Positions 21,933 through 29,479 of a stretch of 64,000 nucleotides of DNA are shown one piece after another. The notes beneath the pieces are model-generated. The model was given only the letters and a program-made list of their open reading frames with translations. It made no database searches and was not told the DNA's origin. Every line of letters starts with the position of its first letter. The first letter of the stretch is position 1. The position numbers and the translations under genes are program-made. Origin of the DNA: Semisulcospira habei (Eukaryota > Mollusca > Gastropoda > Semisulcospiridae); contig BTPG01000004.1 in NCBI GenBank assembly GCA_036245525.1, forward strand, positions 208,532,952-208,596,951, given 5' to 3'.

Positions 21933-22933
21933 TATTGTCGTCATTCTGGAAATGGTTTCCATACCCCATAATTGTACTGCCAAGCTCAGCGTTTTTAGCC
22001 TGCTATTCTGCCACATTCCACCTCTCACCTTTCCCAAGAATGACAATGTCCCCCCCCCCCCCCCCCACCCACCCCCCCTCCCCTGGGAGGGAGGGGAGGG
22101 GGGTGGGAGGAGACATGGGGACATTGTCATTCTTGTTCAGATCTATTTCTTTAAAGAAGTAGATAGCTCATAGTGAAATACAAAATAATGTCTTGTGTTG
22201 TTCACCCCAGGAACATGGAAGACTTTCTGACGTGGACTGACACATCAGCGATCAGGAAACACGTCCTCACATACAATGATCAGGTAATGTACTAAAAGTG
22301 CAGGTGTGTCATGGTTAAACTGAAGTGTGCTTTAATGTAGAAACATCGACTACTAGTCAGCAGAATATATCTGATTTTTTTTTTATTTGAGTGATCCATT
22401 ATCACATGTTTCTCTATCTTTTGGTATTTGTGAGATTTGTGTCAAGGGGTTTGCTGTTACAGCATGTAGTATAGTTTGTGTTGCAGTACACATAATTTAT
22501 TTCTTATGTGAAAAGCATGTTTATATCTGTTTAACCCTTTTCATCCTGATACAGCTGCATGAAATTAATTTGACTATGATAGTTTAATGGTGGTGCCAGA
22601 ATAGCTTGGCGCCTAAGGCGCCAATCTATTCTGACACCACCCTTGAACTAAAATGGTTGATCTATCTCCTAATCTATAATGTGACCTTCATAGGACACTA
22701 AGCAGCTGGTGTATTTTTAATCAGCCTCGGGGTGTAATGGGTCAAAAAGTCATACAGTAAACCCTGTAGTAGCAGGATTTGAGGAGGAAAAGCTGCATTT
22801 GTGGCTGCAGGTAAAATCTTTGTGTATAGCGGACTGTGGGCATTGGGTGAGGGACCATGAAGGTGATTCTGTGCTTGGAACTGACGTTTACCGTTGTTTG
22901 TTTCAGAGGGATGACTTTGACCTGATGAGCTGA
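4893..22933 (+). CDS. IMP3: U3 small nucleolar ribonucleoprotein IMP3, seven exons
   Basis: IMP3 binds U3 snoRNA and Mpp10 in the nucleolar SSU processome and is needed for early 18S pre-rRNA cleavage. The joined exons are 4893-5026, 8866-8973, 9717-9791, 13521-13600, 14077-14128, 22211-22283 and 22907-22933. They total 549 nt, or 182 residues plus a stop, against 184 in human. Each intron starts GT and ends AG, and the phases run 2,2,2,1,2,0 without a stop. Conserved landmarks are MRKLKYHEKKLLKKVDF at the N-terminus, SASSFCRRRLPVVMVKL leading into the S4 RNA-binding fold (about residues 108-160), VGPEVVTDPAFLVTR, MEDFLTW and the RDDFDL C-terminus. The start is the first ATG and gives the conserved N-terminus. 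Introns total about 17.5 kb and are filled with transposons. Human IMP3 is intronless as I recall, so the structure is notable. No AATAAA is seen in the 600 bp downstream. Confidence 0.96.
5299..5617. mobile_element. hAT-like MITE in IMP3 intron 1
   Basis: The ends are the inverted repeats CAGGGGCGGATC (5299-5310) and GATCCGCCCCTG (5606-5617). The interior is G-rich with no coding. A shorter relative with the same right end lies at about 27190-27302. The TIR is hAT-type, but the 8-bp flanks (TATTATAG and TATAAGGC) match poorly. Confidence 0.6.
5618..7721. other. IMP3 intron 1, no recognised feature
   Basis: AT-rich intronic sequence. Open frames are short and have no family signature. I see no RNA gene or repeat shared with the rest of the window. 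Confidence 0.5.
7722..7901. repeat. Palindromic TTAA MITE, subfamily B
   Basis: It runs from TTAACCCATATCATTCTGA to ATGATAAGGGTTAA, so the TTAA flank and the CCC/GGG ends are inverted. The middle is a hairpin of TTCAAGGGTGGTGCCAGA and its complement. TTAA flanks with CCC ends suggest piggyBac mobilisation. Other copies are at 12917, 25418 and 28520. Confidence 0.7.
8150..8460 (+). repeat. Dispersed repeat with (CA)n core, copy 1
   Basis: It shares blocks with 61470-62430 and 63540-63960: a GTAATTCTCTC block, a CA run, AGAGCATGC-GGGTA, GGTAAAGTCAACCTGA, and ATTCTAGTTTTGT. This is the most diverged of the copies. No coding potential. Confidence 0.55.
8493..8607. repeat. Palindromic TTAA MITE, subfamily A
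   Basis: It runs from TTAACCCTTTTAG to GGGGCTAAAAGGGTTAA. The internal core GATAATTCAAG and AGCTTGGCGCC is shared with the other copies. The right half of the hairpin is deleted, so this copy is short. Confidence 0.7.
8866..8973 (+). CDS. IMP3: IMP3 exon 2
   Basis: The acceptor is TTTTCAG|G and the donor GC|GTATGA. It codes for the YNKMTKQI helix region, DPFRAASTSQLLEKA. Reading through the donor gives an open extension to a TGT-ATG-TAA stop at 9037, but only the spliced form keeps the family alignment (LLEKAYTMGLIPT). Confidence 0.94.
9366..9465. repeat. Hairpin core of the TTAA MITE family
   Basis: AGCAGGAGATGGATCAACCA on the left arm pairs with its complement around 9425-9460, with ATAATTCAAGGGTG in each arm. 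The outer TTAACCC ends seen in the full copies are missing. Confidence 0.6.
9717..9791 (+). CDS. IMP3: IMP3 exon 3
   Basis: The acceptor is TGTTCAG|G and the donor AG|GTTGG. It codes for YTMGLIPTKQSLSL and the start of the ASSFCRRRLP block. The CRR Arg codon is split across the junction to exon 4. Confidence 0.95.
9908..10367 (+). repeat. 460-bp direct repeat, left copy
   Basis: Begins GGCCATGGAACACAGTG and ends AACGTGACCT. It is nearly identical to 11948-12407 and has no coding. Confidence 0.9.
10735..11292 (+). other. Unidentified 185-codon open frame inside the direct-repeat unit
   Basis: This is an uninterrupted frame between the two 460-bp repeats and inside IMP3 intron 3. The protein is Cys-rich near its middle (CPICC) and its end, with no transmembrane segment and no domain I can name. 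Codon use looks unselected. It may be chance, and its only distinction is its position inside a possible mobile unit. Confidence 0.2.
11948..12407 (+). repeat. 460-bp direct repeat, right copy
   Basis: Begins GGCCACGGAACACAGTG and ends AACGTGACCT, followed by ACTGG. It pairs with 9908-10367. Confidence 0.9.
12917..13144. repeat. Palindromic TTAA MITE, subfamily B
   Basis: It runs from TTAACCCATATCATACTGA to ATGATAAGGGTTAA. The centre is a near-perfect hairpin, AAGGGTATTGCCAGAATAGC with its complement around AGGTGCC (13028-13090). Confidence 0.75.
13521..13600 (+). CDS. IMP3: IMP3 exon 4
   Basis: The acceptor is GTTGCAG|G and the donor GGAC|GTATCC. It codes for RRRLPVVMVKLHMAQ and AATTFVQQG, the first part of the S4-like RNA-binding domain. 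Confidence 0.95.
13821..14006. repeat. Palindromic TTAA MITE, subfamily A, decayed right end
   Basis: It starts TTAACCCTTTTAGCTCC. The central hairpin of GATAATTCAAGGGTAGTGCC spans 13900-13975. The right end stops at CAGGGGCAAGATG without GGGTTAA. It lies 70 bp upstream of IMP3 exon 5. Confidence 0.65.
14077..14128 (+). CDS. IMP3: IMP3 exon 5
   Basis: The acceptor is TGCAAG|A and the donor CCAG|GTAAG. It codes for HVRVGPEVVTDPAFLVT, the most conserved stretch of the family. The AACAG 7 bp upstream was rejected as acceptor because it breaks the frame. Confidence 0.94.
14375..14645 (+). repeat. Dispersed repeat R4, left part (DIRS target)
   Basis: It matches 24364-24670 over TTCCCTAGG, GACACAA, CTCCTAACACTT and AAGTGCATGTTTGAAGGGTT. 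The continuation of the same repeat (TAGCACTGAGAAC, ATGCAGGG) resumes at about 21850, on the far side of the DIRS element. Confidence 0.75.
16863..18016 (-). mobile_element. 5'-truncated I-like LINE fragment inserted in DIRS gag
   Basis: The fragment is bounded by a perfect 12-bp target duplication, GGCTTCTTCTCT (16851-16862 and 18017-18028). Its 3' end lies at the left, with a short (GAA)n tail. It keeps only the RNase H end of the polyprotein and its 3' UTR, as expected from abortive target-primed reverse transcription on the minus strand. Confidence 0.9.
16884..18005 (-). pseudogene. LINE RNase H and C-terminal zinc region (intact 373-codon frame)
   Basis: On the minus strand the frame holds a complete RNase H fold: AYTDGSATDAV (first Asp), the YRAEVEAL helix (Glu), PSHCGIYGNEEADRMAK (last Asp) and a linker. 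A CPCG-EAEQTAEHIL-DC zinc-like motif, typical of I/Nimb/LOA-type LINEs, follows. The frame has no stop, which suggests a recent insertion. It lacks endonuclease and RT, so it cannot mobilise itself. The ATG at 18005 is only the first Met in the fragment. Confidence 0.85.
18569..18850 (+). repeat. 142-bp tandem duplication in DIRS
   Basis: The block starting GCCTTGGGTCGAGCCCTGTG at 18569 recurs at 18711. The second unit contains an extra C-rich piece with a further partial repeat of CCACCCGCCTCCTGGCCCCA. It breaks the gag frame. Confidence 0.8.
18990..20640 (+). pseudogene. DIRS reverse transcriptase-RNase H, broken
   Basis: RT landmarks are VVPKPGGKWCPVIDLSALNR, SLDLSDAY, the QFRALPFGLNLSPW block and the catalytic YLDDLLL (19507-19527). 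RNase H follows: LCADASLSGWGAHL (19990), the LELKAVWQAL helix, VLSDNSTVVAYI (20170) and ARHIPGHLNGLADSLSR (20294-20340). The segment after it (VNLFATRWNHQLPVF) is conserved in DIRS and PAT elements. A frameshift lies near 19350, and there are stops at 19152, 20263 and about 20533. Confidence 0.85.
20700..21822 (+). pseudogene. DIRS tyrosine recombinase, damaged
   Basis: An N-terminal SAM-like domain (TRRMYDGKWHVLCDWC, about 20850) is followed by the catalytic domain. The first catalytic position reads ASTSMVSELHAF, where the R-VSELHA Arg would be expected, so that Arg is replaced by Met. The HEVRAMAAS box (HxxR, about 21625) and the Tyr in FTRFYLRD (about 21738) are present. A frameshift at about 21610 separates the box from the upstream part. 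It would have integrated circular cDNA. Confidence 0.8.
21850..21985 (+). repeat. Repeat R4, right part, with 30-nt T tract
   Basis: It continues the repeat broken by the DIRS element: TAGCACTGAGAAC, ATGCAGGG, a T run at 21901-21930 and TAGTATTGTC. Compare 24675-24735. Confidence 0.7.
22034..22137. repeat. Foldback with ACAATGTCCCC arms
   Basis: AAGAATGACAATGTCCCC at 22034 pairs with GGGGACATTGTCATTCTT ending at 22136. The loop is C/G-rich. It lies 74 bp upstream of IMP3 exon 6. Confidence 0.7.
22211..22283 (+). CDS. IMP3: IMP3 exon 6
   Basis: The acceptor is ACCCCAG|G and the donor CAG|GTAATG. It codes for RNMEDFLTWTDTSAIRKHVL plus the YNDQ segment. It lies 8.1 kb from exon 5 because intron 5 absorbed a DIRS element. 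Confidence 0.95.
22531..22745. repeat. Palindromic TTAA MITE in IMP3 intron 6
   Basis: It runs from TTAACCCTTTTCATCCTGAT to a decayed GTAATGGGTCAA. The hairpin core GGTGGTGCCAGAATAGC lies at 22590-22650. Confidence 0.65.
22907..22933 (+). CDS. IMP3: IMP3 exon 7 (terminal, 8 codons plus stop)
   Basis: The acceptor is TGTTTCAG|A. It codes for RDDFDLMS and then TGA, matching the conserved acidic C-terminus of IMP3. Such a short terminal exon is easily missed by gene finders. Confidence 0.93.
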   Translation, partial: RDDFDLMS

Positions 22934-23470
22934 TACGTGTTCTTTTGCGAGTCTGGAAGAAATCTATTTTGTATATGAGCCATTCCAAGGTATTGGTTAT
23001 AACCATGGGGAAAATTAGTCGCAACATCAAAAGATAATTAGAACATGATCAAGGTTTTACAATGCAGCATTACTCGGTTATCTACATTGCACTGCAACAA
23101 AACGGTGATGATTGCAGTTTTCACACAATCTGGATTGAAGTAGAGGGGCATTTCAGTTGTAACCTGTGTTACGGTGTGACACGAAAGTAGCCATAGTCAA
23201 CACACAAAAAAAACAACTGGTAAATGTTGGATCAATATGTGACCATTAACATATTATTTGCAACATATTTCTTGAACTGTGTTGAAATTCTGGCGTAATA
23301 TTGAATAGATACAGGACTATGTAGCCTGTGATACCATAAATAACGTAGACCATTTACAATGGTTTTCTGTGGATGTACAAAACTGGACTTTTTCATTCAC
23401 CTCATACCATCATAACCTTTTTGTATCATGTGTTAAAATCTGTCTGTTGAAGATAATCCATCTGTCCCAA
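22934..23470. other. IMP3 3' flank
   Basis: Presumed 3' UTR and flank. There is no canonical AATAAA, and ATAAATA at about 23335 is the nearest candidate. No repeat shared with the rest of the window was seen. Confidence 0.4.
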
Positions 23471-23485
23471 ATTAATGTACACACA

Positions 23486-23697
23486 AAGAAGTACCCAACG
23501 GAGAAAGAAACACGCTTAGAAAAGACAATTTATTAATATTTCGGGTAAATACCCTTTGTCAAAATAGACAAACAAACAGAGAGATTAGCCGCTACTTATC
23601 TTCATTGGCAGAAGGAATGTCTTTTCTAAGCGTGTTTCTTTCTCCGTTGGGTACTTCTTTGCATATTACACGCTTGGCAGTCACCTTTTTGGTCTGG
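23486..23697 (+). mobile_element. 5'-inverted short retroposon with 15-bp target duplication
   Basis: It is flanked by perfect duplications ATTAATGTACACACA (23471-23485 and 23698-23712). The left part, from AAGAAGTACCCAACGGAG, is the inverse of the right part GTCTTTTCTAAGCGTG to TACTTCTT. The right end continues to GCAGTCACC-TTTTTGGTCTGG. The long duplication and inverted 5' end point to target-primed reverse transcription with twin priming. Relatives lie at 57543 and 63411. Confidence 0.8.
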
Positions 23698-23918
23698 ATT
23701 AATGTACACACAGTTTTTGTTCAGTGTAACTTGCTGTGTTGCACACAGCGCCAAAAAAAATACCATGGAATGACTTGTATACTTGAACATCAGGCTGTGA
23801 AAGAAAGTGTGCTTACCATTGTAGCAGAAGGGGCAGGTGGCAAAACACAAGTGAATCGAACCAGGATGTCCGTTTACCCCCTTTGTGGTTTACAAACATG
23901 GCTGTATGCACCAGGGAG

Positions 23919-24134
23919 TTAACCCCTTGCCTGCCACTGTACGGACGTTGTACGTATAAAATCTCTGTCAGTTCAAGGCAAAAGAGCTCCAGCCGTCCCG
24001 TGAACAGTGGATACAAAGTGGTGTCAGCAAGATGCATAGATCCTCATGAGCCCCCGCAATTGCAGGGGTTCATGAGGATCTATACCTCTTGCAGTTGTGT
24101 GGTGTCCATTTTATCTCAGCAGTGAAGGGGTTAA
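23919..24134. repeat. Palindromic TTAA MITE, subfamily C
   Basis: It runs from TTAACCCCTTGCCTGCC to GTGAAGGGGTTAA. The inner hairpin is GATCCTCATGAGCCCCCGCA and its complement. This second core (ATAGATCCTCATG) recurs at 26238, 39040, 61681, 62070 and 63636. Confidence 0.7.
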
Positions 24135-24363
24135 TGTCAGTTTCAGATGACTTTGCCAAGGATGCTTAGGTGTCAATGAGGTGTTACATTACCAAAAAAT
24201 TGTCTTGGCTAGATTTATATACTGTACTTACGGGTTTATTAAAAATAAGTAATGATGTTGACTATCCCTGCATGGCTATGTGTGTGTGTATGTGTTTGCA
24301 ACTGCTAAATCTACGACGTGTATCTACAATGTGTGTTAAGGTGGTCACACTCTAATCTGAGTT

Positions 24364-24800
24364 CATTAAGTTCCCTAGGGTCCCAGCACTTCACTAGACA
24401 CAACGCCTACCCTGTCCAAGCTCTCCTAACACTTCTTATAACCGTTTAAAGAACATGAGTATACATTTGTATTTTTGTTTTTTTGACAAAATAGTTTCTC
24501 TTGTCCGTAAAACTAAGTGCATGTTTGAAGGGTTATGAAAAGCCACAGATTTGGAAATACCAGCCATTTTTGCACTGAACAGTCAAACAGACTGACCTGT
24601 GCTTGCGGGTTTTTTTTTTATTATACACTGTCGCACAAAATGCAACCTCAAGTCATAATATTTGTTCTTCACTAGCACTGAGAACAAACAATTCATGCAG
24701 GGGTTCGAAGGGCATTTGTTTTAGTATTGTCATTGTCACACACACACATGCAGACATCTAAATGTTTCCGAATCCATGGCTGTTTTGAACCCATCAAACA
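24364..24800 (+). repeat. Repeat R4, uninterrupted copy
   Basis: Colinear with 14375-14645 plus 21850-21985. It reads through GTCATAATATTTGTTCTTCA into CTAGCACTGAGAAC and so is the empty-site reference for the DIRS insertion. Confidence 0.75.
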
Positions 24801-25365
24801 TGCGCTCGGTTTTAGCCCCATGGGTGCTTTTCTCAAATTTTGGAAATGTTGCTGAACGACTGTACCAGTTGCAGACGGTGGATTGACCATGATAATTCAA
24901 GGGTAATGCCAGATTAGCTTGGCGCCTGAAGGCACTAAGCTAATGGTTTGGTTGTGCATTGCTTAATGTCCTGACAGCAACAAGACTTTCTCAGGATGTG
25001 CCTGCACTGCTTGTGAAAAAAAAACTAAACAGAATATTGAATGTATGTAACCAACCGGTCTAATATGCTAAATAAACCTAAGACCATTTAGCAACATGCA
25101 GCGCAGACAGTAGGGAGAGTTTAAAAAAGGAAAATACAGGTGAATGGACCAAGGGTAGACAGAAACACATACCCCAGAATAGAGGGGAAAACCCACCCAG
25201 TGGGGCTGACCAGGGTGACCCTGGGAACTAAAAATTAGTTAACCCCACCCAAGTCCCCCAGGGCAGACCCGGGTGGGGGAGCCAAGATAATCTGGCACTA
25301 CCCTTGAATTATCATGGTCAATCGGTCTCCTGCTGTAGGGTATTGGGGCTAAATGGGTTCAGGAT
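24800..25365. repeat. TTAA MITE subfamily A split by a SINE
   Basis: The left half (GGTTTTAGCCCCATGG and GATAATTCAAGGGTAATGCC) ends at 24954. The right half (GATAATCTGGCACTACCC, to GGGGCTAAATGGGTT) resumes at 25280. The halves are complementary, so the SINE entered the hairpin tip. Confidence 0.7.
24955..25279 (-). mobile_element. SINE family B, diverged copy
   Basis: It matches the full copies at 35490 and 50928 over TGACAGCAACAAG, TGCCTGCACTGCTTGTG, TGACCAGGGTGACCCTGGG and CCCCAGGGCAGACCCGGGTG, with about 60 bp missing. Its decay makes it the oldest of the three. Confidence 0.8.
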
Positions 25366-25417
25366 ACAGACAAGGCTATTTTGTCAAAAGACAAAAACAG
25401 GAATATACTTACGTTCT

Positions 25418-25640
25418 TTAACCCATATTATACTGAGGTTAAAAGCTTCAAATTTGTACACTGCCATATGCAAGCTACATTATAGTACTTACAGATAAGG
25501 ATATAAACCAATGGCTTTAGTTCAAGGGTGGTGCCAGAATAGCTTGGTGTCTAGAGGCGCCTAGCTATTCTAGCACTACCCTTGAACTATTTTAGTCATA
25601 CTTATTTGACACACTGGTGTATTCCGAATGATAAGGTTAA
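25418..25640. repeat. Palindromic TTAA MITE, subfamily B
   Basis: It runs from TTAACCCATATTATACTGA to ATGATAAGGTTAA. The hairpin of GGTGGTGCCAGAATAGC lies at 25525-25590. Confidence 0.75.
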
Positions 25641-25919
25641 ATGGTAATAATGAGTTTTAGCAGAGCTGGGACCATAGGAGACTTAAAGAAGTCCTTGCTA
25701 AAGCTTTTTTTTATGGATCTGAAATTCAGAGTGCTACCACCTTTGTGTTAGTTATAAAGTTTATTTACTTGCATGGCTGTTGTTTTTTTTTTTTAATTTC
25801 GTTGACAGAGTCAAACGAAACTTTCAATTTTATGCATGTCGTTTAACGGACAATACAGTTTATTCTATGCAATCATGTTACTTTCATAACGTTTTCGAAA
25901 GGTACTTTAAGGACTTTGT

Positions 25920-26127
25920 TTAACTCATTCTACCCCAGACACACCACAGGAAGATAAGGATCGACCATGATAGTTCAAGGGTGATGCCAGAATAGCTTGG
26001 CGCCTATGGGCGCCAAGCTATTCTGGCATCACCCTTGAACTATCATGGTCGATCTGTGTCCTGCACTGCAATGCAATCTTCAGAGGGCAACATTTAAACA
26101 TTTCGGTGTTGGGGTAGAATGAGTTAA
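25920..26127. repeat. Palindromic TTAA MITE, ends TTAACTCATTCTACCCC
   Basis: A long, nearly perfect hairpin: the arm GATCGACCATGATAGTTCAA with GCCAGAATAGC and its complement meet at 26008. The outer ends TTAACTCATTCTACCCC and GGGGTAGAATGAGTTAA are exact complements. It shares its right TTAA with the next element. Confidence 0.85.
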
Positions 26128-26340
26128 CCCATTCAGCGCCCTTTGACGGAAACTGTCTTTCATCAGTCTTCATCGGTACAACATAACAAGCCCTAGCTGT
26201 CCCAGGAACATGGATTCAATGTGGCGTCAGCACGAGGCATAGATTTTCACGAGCTCCCGCGACTGCGGGGGCTCGTGAGGATCAAGGCCTTTTGCTGTTG
26301 GGTGTGTTCAGATGCTCTCAACACTGAATGGGTCAGTAAT
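26124..26340. repeat. Palindromic TTAA MITE, subfamily C relative
   Basis: It starts at the shared TTAA with CCCATTCAGCGCC and ends CTGAATGGGTCAGTAA. The inner hairpin GAGCTCCCGCGACTGCGGGG lies at 26248-26276. Confidence 0.65.
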
Positions 26341-26487
26341 AGCATGTAATAGGCCGATCTTGGAGTATTTCCCATACAATCGTCGATGGCCAGAGAACTA
26401 CTATTGTTGCATAGAAGTGGAGTGTTGGTATACTATCATTTTTCCAGACAGACATACGCCCTTTCTTTCTTAAACTTCTGATTTACA

Positions 26488-26593
26488 GTCGCCTCGAGCT
26501 ACCCCAGTAAGCAGAGGTCCTCGGCTTCAGCCCACGACGGCAGTGGCAGTGGGGCTGAAGATGTTTTGCTACTGGGGTAGCTCGAGGTGACTA
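26488..26593. repeat. 106-bp foldback
   Basis: AGTCGCCTCGAGCTACCCCA pairs with TGGGGTAGCTCGAGGTGACT. A smaller nested stem, TTCAGCCC with GGGGCTGAA, is inside. No TTAA flank. Confidence 0.75.
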
Positions 26594-26813
26594 TGAATCT
26601 GACAGTTTGAGAATGGGAGTCGCGATGTCGGTGTCTTCCCATTGGGGTGACCGGCCCGATGAAGCGACTTCCAATGTGCCGTTTTTATCATCAGCATCCT
26701 CATCATCATACGGGCACGCTCACACACACACACACACGTACAATACTTTATTCGCAGAATTTAATTGTACATTACACACATATTTAACACATTACACCCT
26801 ACAGCTGATTTTG

Positions 26814-26880
26814 TAACATTTGCGGAGATAGATCAATTGTTTTAGTTCAAGGGTGGTGCCAGAATAGCTTGGCGCCTCTT
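26814..26880. repeat. Left half of a TTAA-family hairpin
   Basis: TTTTAGTTCAAGGGTGGTGCCAGAATAGCTTGGCGCC is present in part, then breaks into repeat R5. Confidence 0.55.
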
Positions 26881-26884
26881 AGCC

Positions 26885-27110
26885 ACACACTTAAGAAAGT
26901 ATTTCGCCAAATTTCATGCTTGTGTGTACAGAAATGTTGGAAATTCTCTTGTTTACATACATACACTATACACATACACTATACGCACATACGGCGCTTC
27001 GCGCCAAATGTACGTTCAGCAGCGAAGTTAGCGTAGACATGACGTAATTTGTATCTTGTTACTTCAATTGTTAGAGGTTTAGCCTGCCTTTGACATCATG
27101 GACATGCTTT
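26885..27110 (-). repeat. Dispersed repeat R5, minus copy
   Basis: It is the reverse complement of 58305-58545. Shared blocks are GTGTGTACAGAAAT, the short palindrome GGCGCTTCGCGCCAAATGTA, CAGCAGCGAAGTTAGCGTA and AGAGGTTTAGCCTGCC. Confidence 0.7.
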
Positions 27111-27189
27111 TAAATTCGCCCCACCGCGACCCGTCCTAAAAAGTCACTTCTATAAATAGAAGGGACTTAAAAAACAGCGGGCGGGTGGG

Positions 27190-27302
27190 GATTTCAAAGT
27201 GCATAGAGAGGAACTTTGTTATAGCATTTCTTTTTCATTTTGGCCGGGGGGGGGGTGGGGGGGGGGGTGGGGGGGGTCTGAAACCCCAGATCCGCCCCTG
27301 CA
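27190..27302. mobile_element. Fragment of the hAT-like MITE
   Basis: It shares ACTTTGTTATAGCATTT and the right terminus GATCCGCCCCTG with 5540-5617, with a G-rich tract between. Confidence 0.5.
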
Positions 27303-27624
27303 GTTGATACCTGGACCATATTCACACCATCGGCACCAAGTCAATATTTCCGGCGTTATCTGACCGAGACTAGATAGACGGTTTCTCCGTACAAACACGC
27401 ACTGTTGAACCTTCCCAAACCGCAAGGCACAAAAATGCAGTGAGATAAATGCGCAATCAGTTTAGGGGGTTATAAAACCATCCAAAAACAAATCAGGTGT
27501 TATGCAATAACGTAGGTAGGCCTACTGAAACGATAAACAAAAATGTTAGATAATCATAGTATCTTCGACCACTGAGAAGCTTCGACGTGCAGACCATCCT
27601 CTGCGGACTCTACTTGACCAGATA

Positions 27625-27720
27625 AATCAGTTTGATCATGATAGTTCGAGGGTGGTGCCAGAACAGCTTGGCGCCCTTGAACTATCTTGGTCAGTCTATC
27701 AGTCGCCTGAACTGTAGCCT
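27625..27720. repeat. TTAA-family hairpin core, shortened
   Basis: TTTGATCATGATAGTTCGAG and GGTGGTGCCAG on the left; GCGCCCTTGAACTATCTTGG on the right. The outer ends are missing. Confidence 0.55.
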
Positions 27721-27773
27721 TAATATGACAACCTCACTAATCTTGAAAAAAAAGAACTCAGGATGCAATTTGG

Positions 27774-27990
27774 TTAACCCTTTTAGCCCCACGGGTGCAT
27801 TTCACAAATGTTGGAAGTGTTACTTTACAATTCTGTACCCGTTACAGGAGGTGGATTGACCATGATAATTCAAGGGTAATGCCAGATTAGCTTGGCGCCT
27901 TGAGGCGCCAAGCTAATCTGGCATTACCCTTGAATTATCATGGTCAATCAGTCTCCTGCTGCAGTAGGGTGTTGGGGCTAAAAGGGTTAA
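27774..27990. repeat. Palindromic TTAA MITE, subfamily A, full copy
   Basis: The cleanest copy: TTAACCCTTTTAGCCCCA at the left, GGGGCTAAAAGGGTTAA at the right. A central hairpin with GACCATGATAATTCAAGGG and AATGCCAGATTAGC arms is almost perfect over 65 bp. It can serve as a family reference. Confidence 0.85.
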
Positions 27991-28467
27991 GCAGCTTGAC
28001 GTATCAACTGCACTGATCGAAGGCCAGGAGTATTCGAAACGGTGCAGGAATAACAGCGCAGATGAACTACACGATGGGATGCAGAGTCCAAAATTGTTCC
28101 TATTTTTTAAAGTAACATTACGCGTAAATTTGAAGACACATTTCAGCACCATTTGTGTTTATTACGCCTTGTCGACACACCTAATGAACTTTAACAGCAG
28201 TTGGGACAAAAGCAAAAGCACGCGCCTAATCACACTTATTTATTCTGCGCAGCAATTAGTGTGTCGGTCTATTATTAGATGTCAGTTCAGTTCTCGTACA
28301 GATAGCGTTGTATTTAAATTTTATAGAACGGAGTGGAGTCATTGTCAGGTTACTTGATATGAAGACGACGTGTTCTGAACTGGATTATCCATGTGTCTAA
28401 ATGAACCATAGAACTAGACCTGTGTGTAGCGTTTCGTAACCATCTGTTATATAAGTGTAACTTTGAA

Positions 28468-28592
28468 CAGTTACGGCGGTAGGTGGGCCTTTAAAGGCCC
28501 ACCGGCTACCGCCATGACTGCTCAAATGTACACTACCCTTGAACTATTAAACTAATTTCACACACTGGTGTATTTCGAATGATAAGGCTTAA
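28468..28592. repeat. Hairpin and right half of a subfamily B MITE
   Basis: The palindrome GGTGGGCCTTTAAAGGCCCACC (28480-28501) is followed by ACTACCCTTGAACTATT and the subfamily B right end ATGATAAGGCTTAA. Confidence 0.55.
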
Positions 28593-28792
28593 ATTAAGAG
28601 TTAATGTCACTAGTGTAATGTGTGTGCTCAGTTGGTGCCGGATGAGCTGTCAGTACACCTTTATGTAACTTAAAACAAGAGTTCACGTTGTTGTAGATGC
28701 CACTGTGCATGTGTGCTAAAGCTGTCACTGTGCAATCTAATCACGTAGTAGTCTCCACCTCAAATGTAATGAGCCCACACACCGATAAAACA

Positions 28793-29215
28793 GTGGCATA
28801 AAAAATCGGGGGAGGGGGGACAGCCGCCTGCCATCCCCCGCCACCCCCTCTTCCCCTTCTCGCAAGAAAATATGAGTGAGGGGGGGAGTATCCGCTGGCA
28901 AGCCCAATTCCTCCCCCACCCCAAGAAAATCACATAGGTTTTGATTCTTATGTTTGATCAGGTGTGGGTTTTTTGTTTTTTTTCCCCCAAGCTGGAGGTA
29001 CGACCACCTAACCCCCCACCCCACCCAACCTCGCCCCTCCACTGAAGGGGCCATTGTTTGATATCTTTTGGAGAGGTTGGATGATATCCCCCCTCGTCAG
29101 TTGTGGCGTTTCTGTAGGCTAGGCTGGGAAGTAACTTGTCATGAGACACGTAACCCCTCCCCTTCCCCCGAATCCCCCACACCCCCACCCCACCCCACCC
29201 TCGCCATGGACACAT
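28793..29215. repeat. C-rich simple-sequence region
   Basis: Alternating CCCC/ACCC and GGGG runs. The open frames across it are composition artefacts. Confidence 0.5.
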
Positions 29216-29247
29216 AAATATCTTTCTACGCTAGTACCGCCGCAGTG

Positions 29248-29479
29248 GTCCCGGTAGCTAGACTCACAATCCAGGGGGAAAAACGGATTTGTTCAATAGC
29301 ATGTCCGTTGAAAGGTCCTGGTAAATCAAAGTGGCACAGTTGGAGTGCGCCTGAGTTGATCAGTGTTCAGGTCGTACTCCATAGACAATAGATTTCCCTG
29401 TCCCCCATAACCCGCCCGTCAGGGCCGTCCATGATCACCTCGGTGCTGTGGACGTTAAACCCGAACTAACCAACTAACC
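29248..29479 (+). mobile_element. SINE family C with 13-bp target duplication
   Basis: It is flanked by TACCGCCGCAGTG (29235-29247 and 29480-29492). A TGGCACAGTTGGAG block and GTTCAGGTC resemble Pol III A and B boxes. The tail GTGGACGTTAAACCC then (AACTAACC)n is typical of molluscan SINEs. Confidence 0.8.

Noticed and set aside
28737..29215. Minus-strand Gly/Trp-rich frames
   Set aside because: They are composition artefacts of C-rich tracts.
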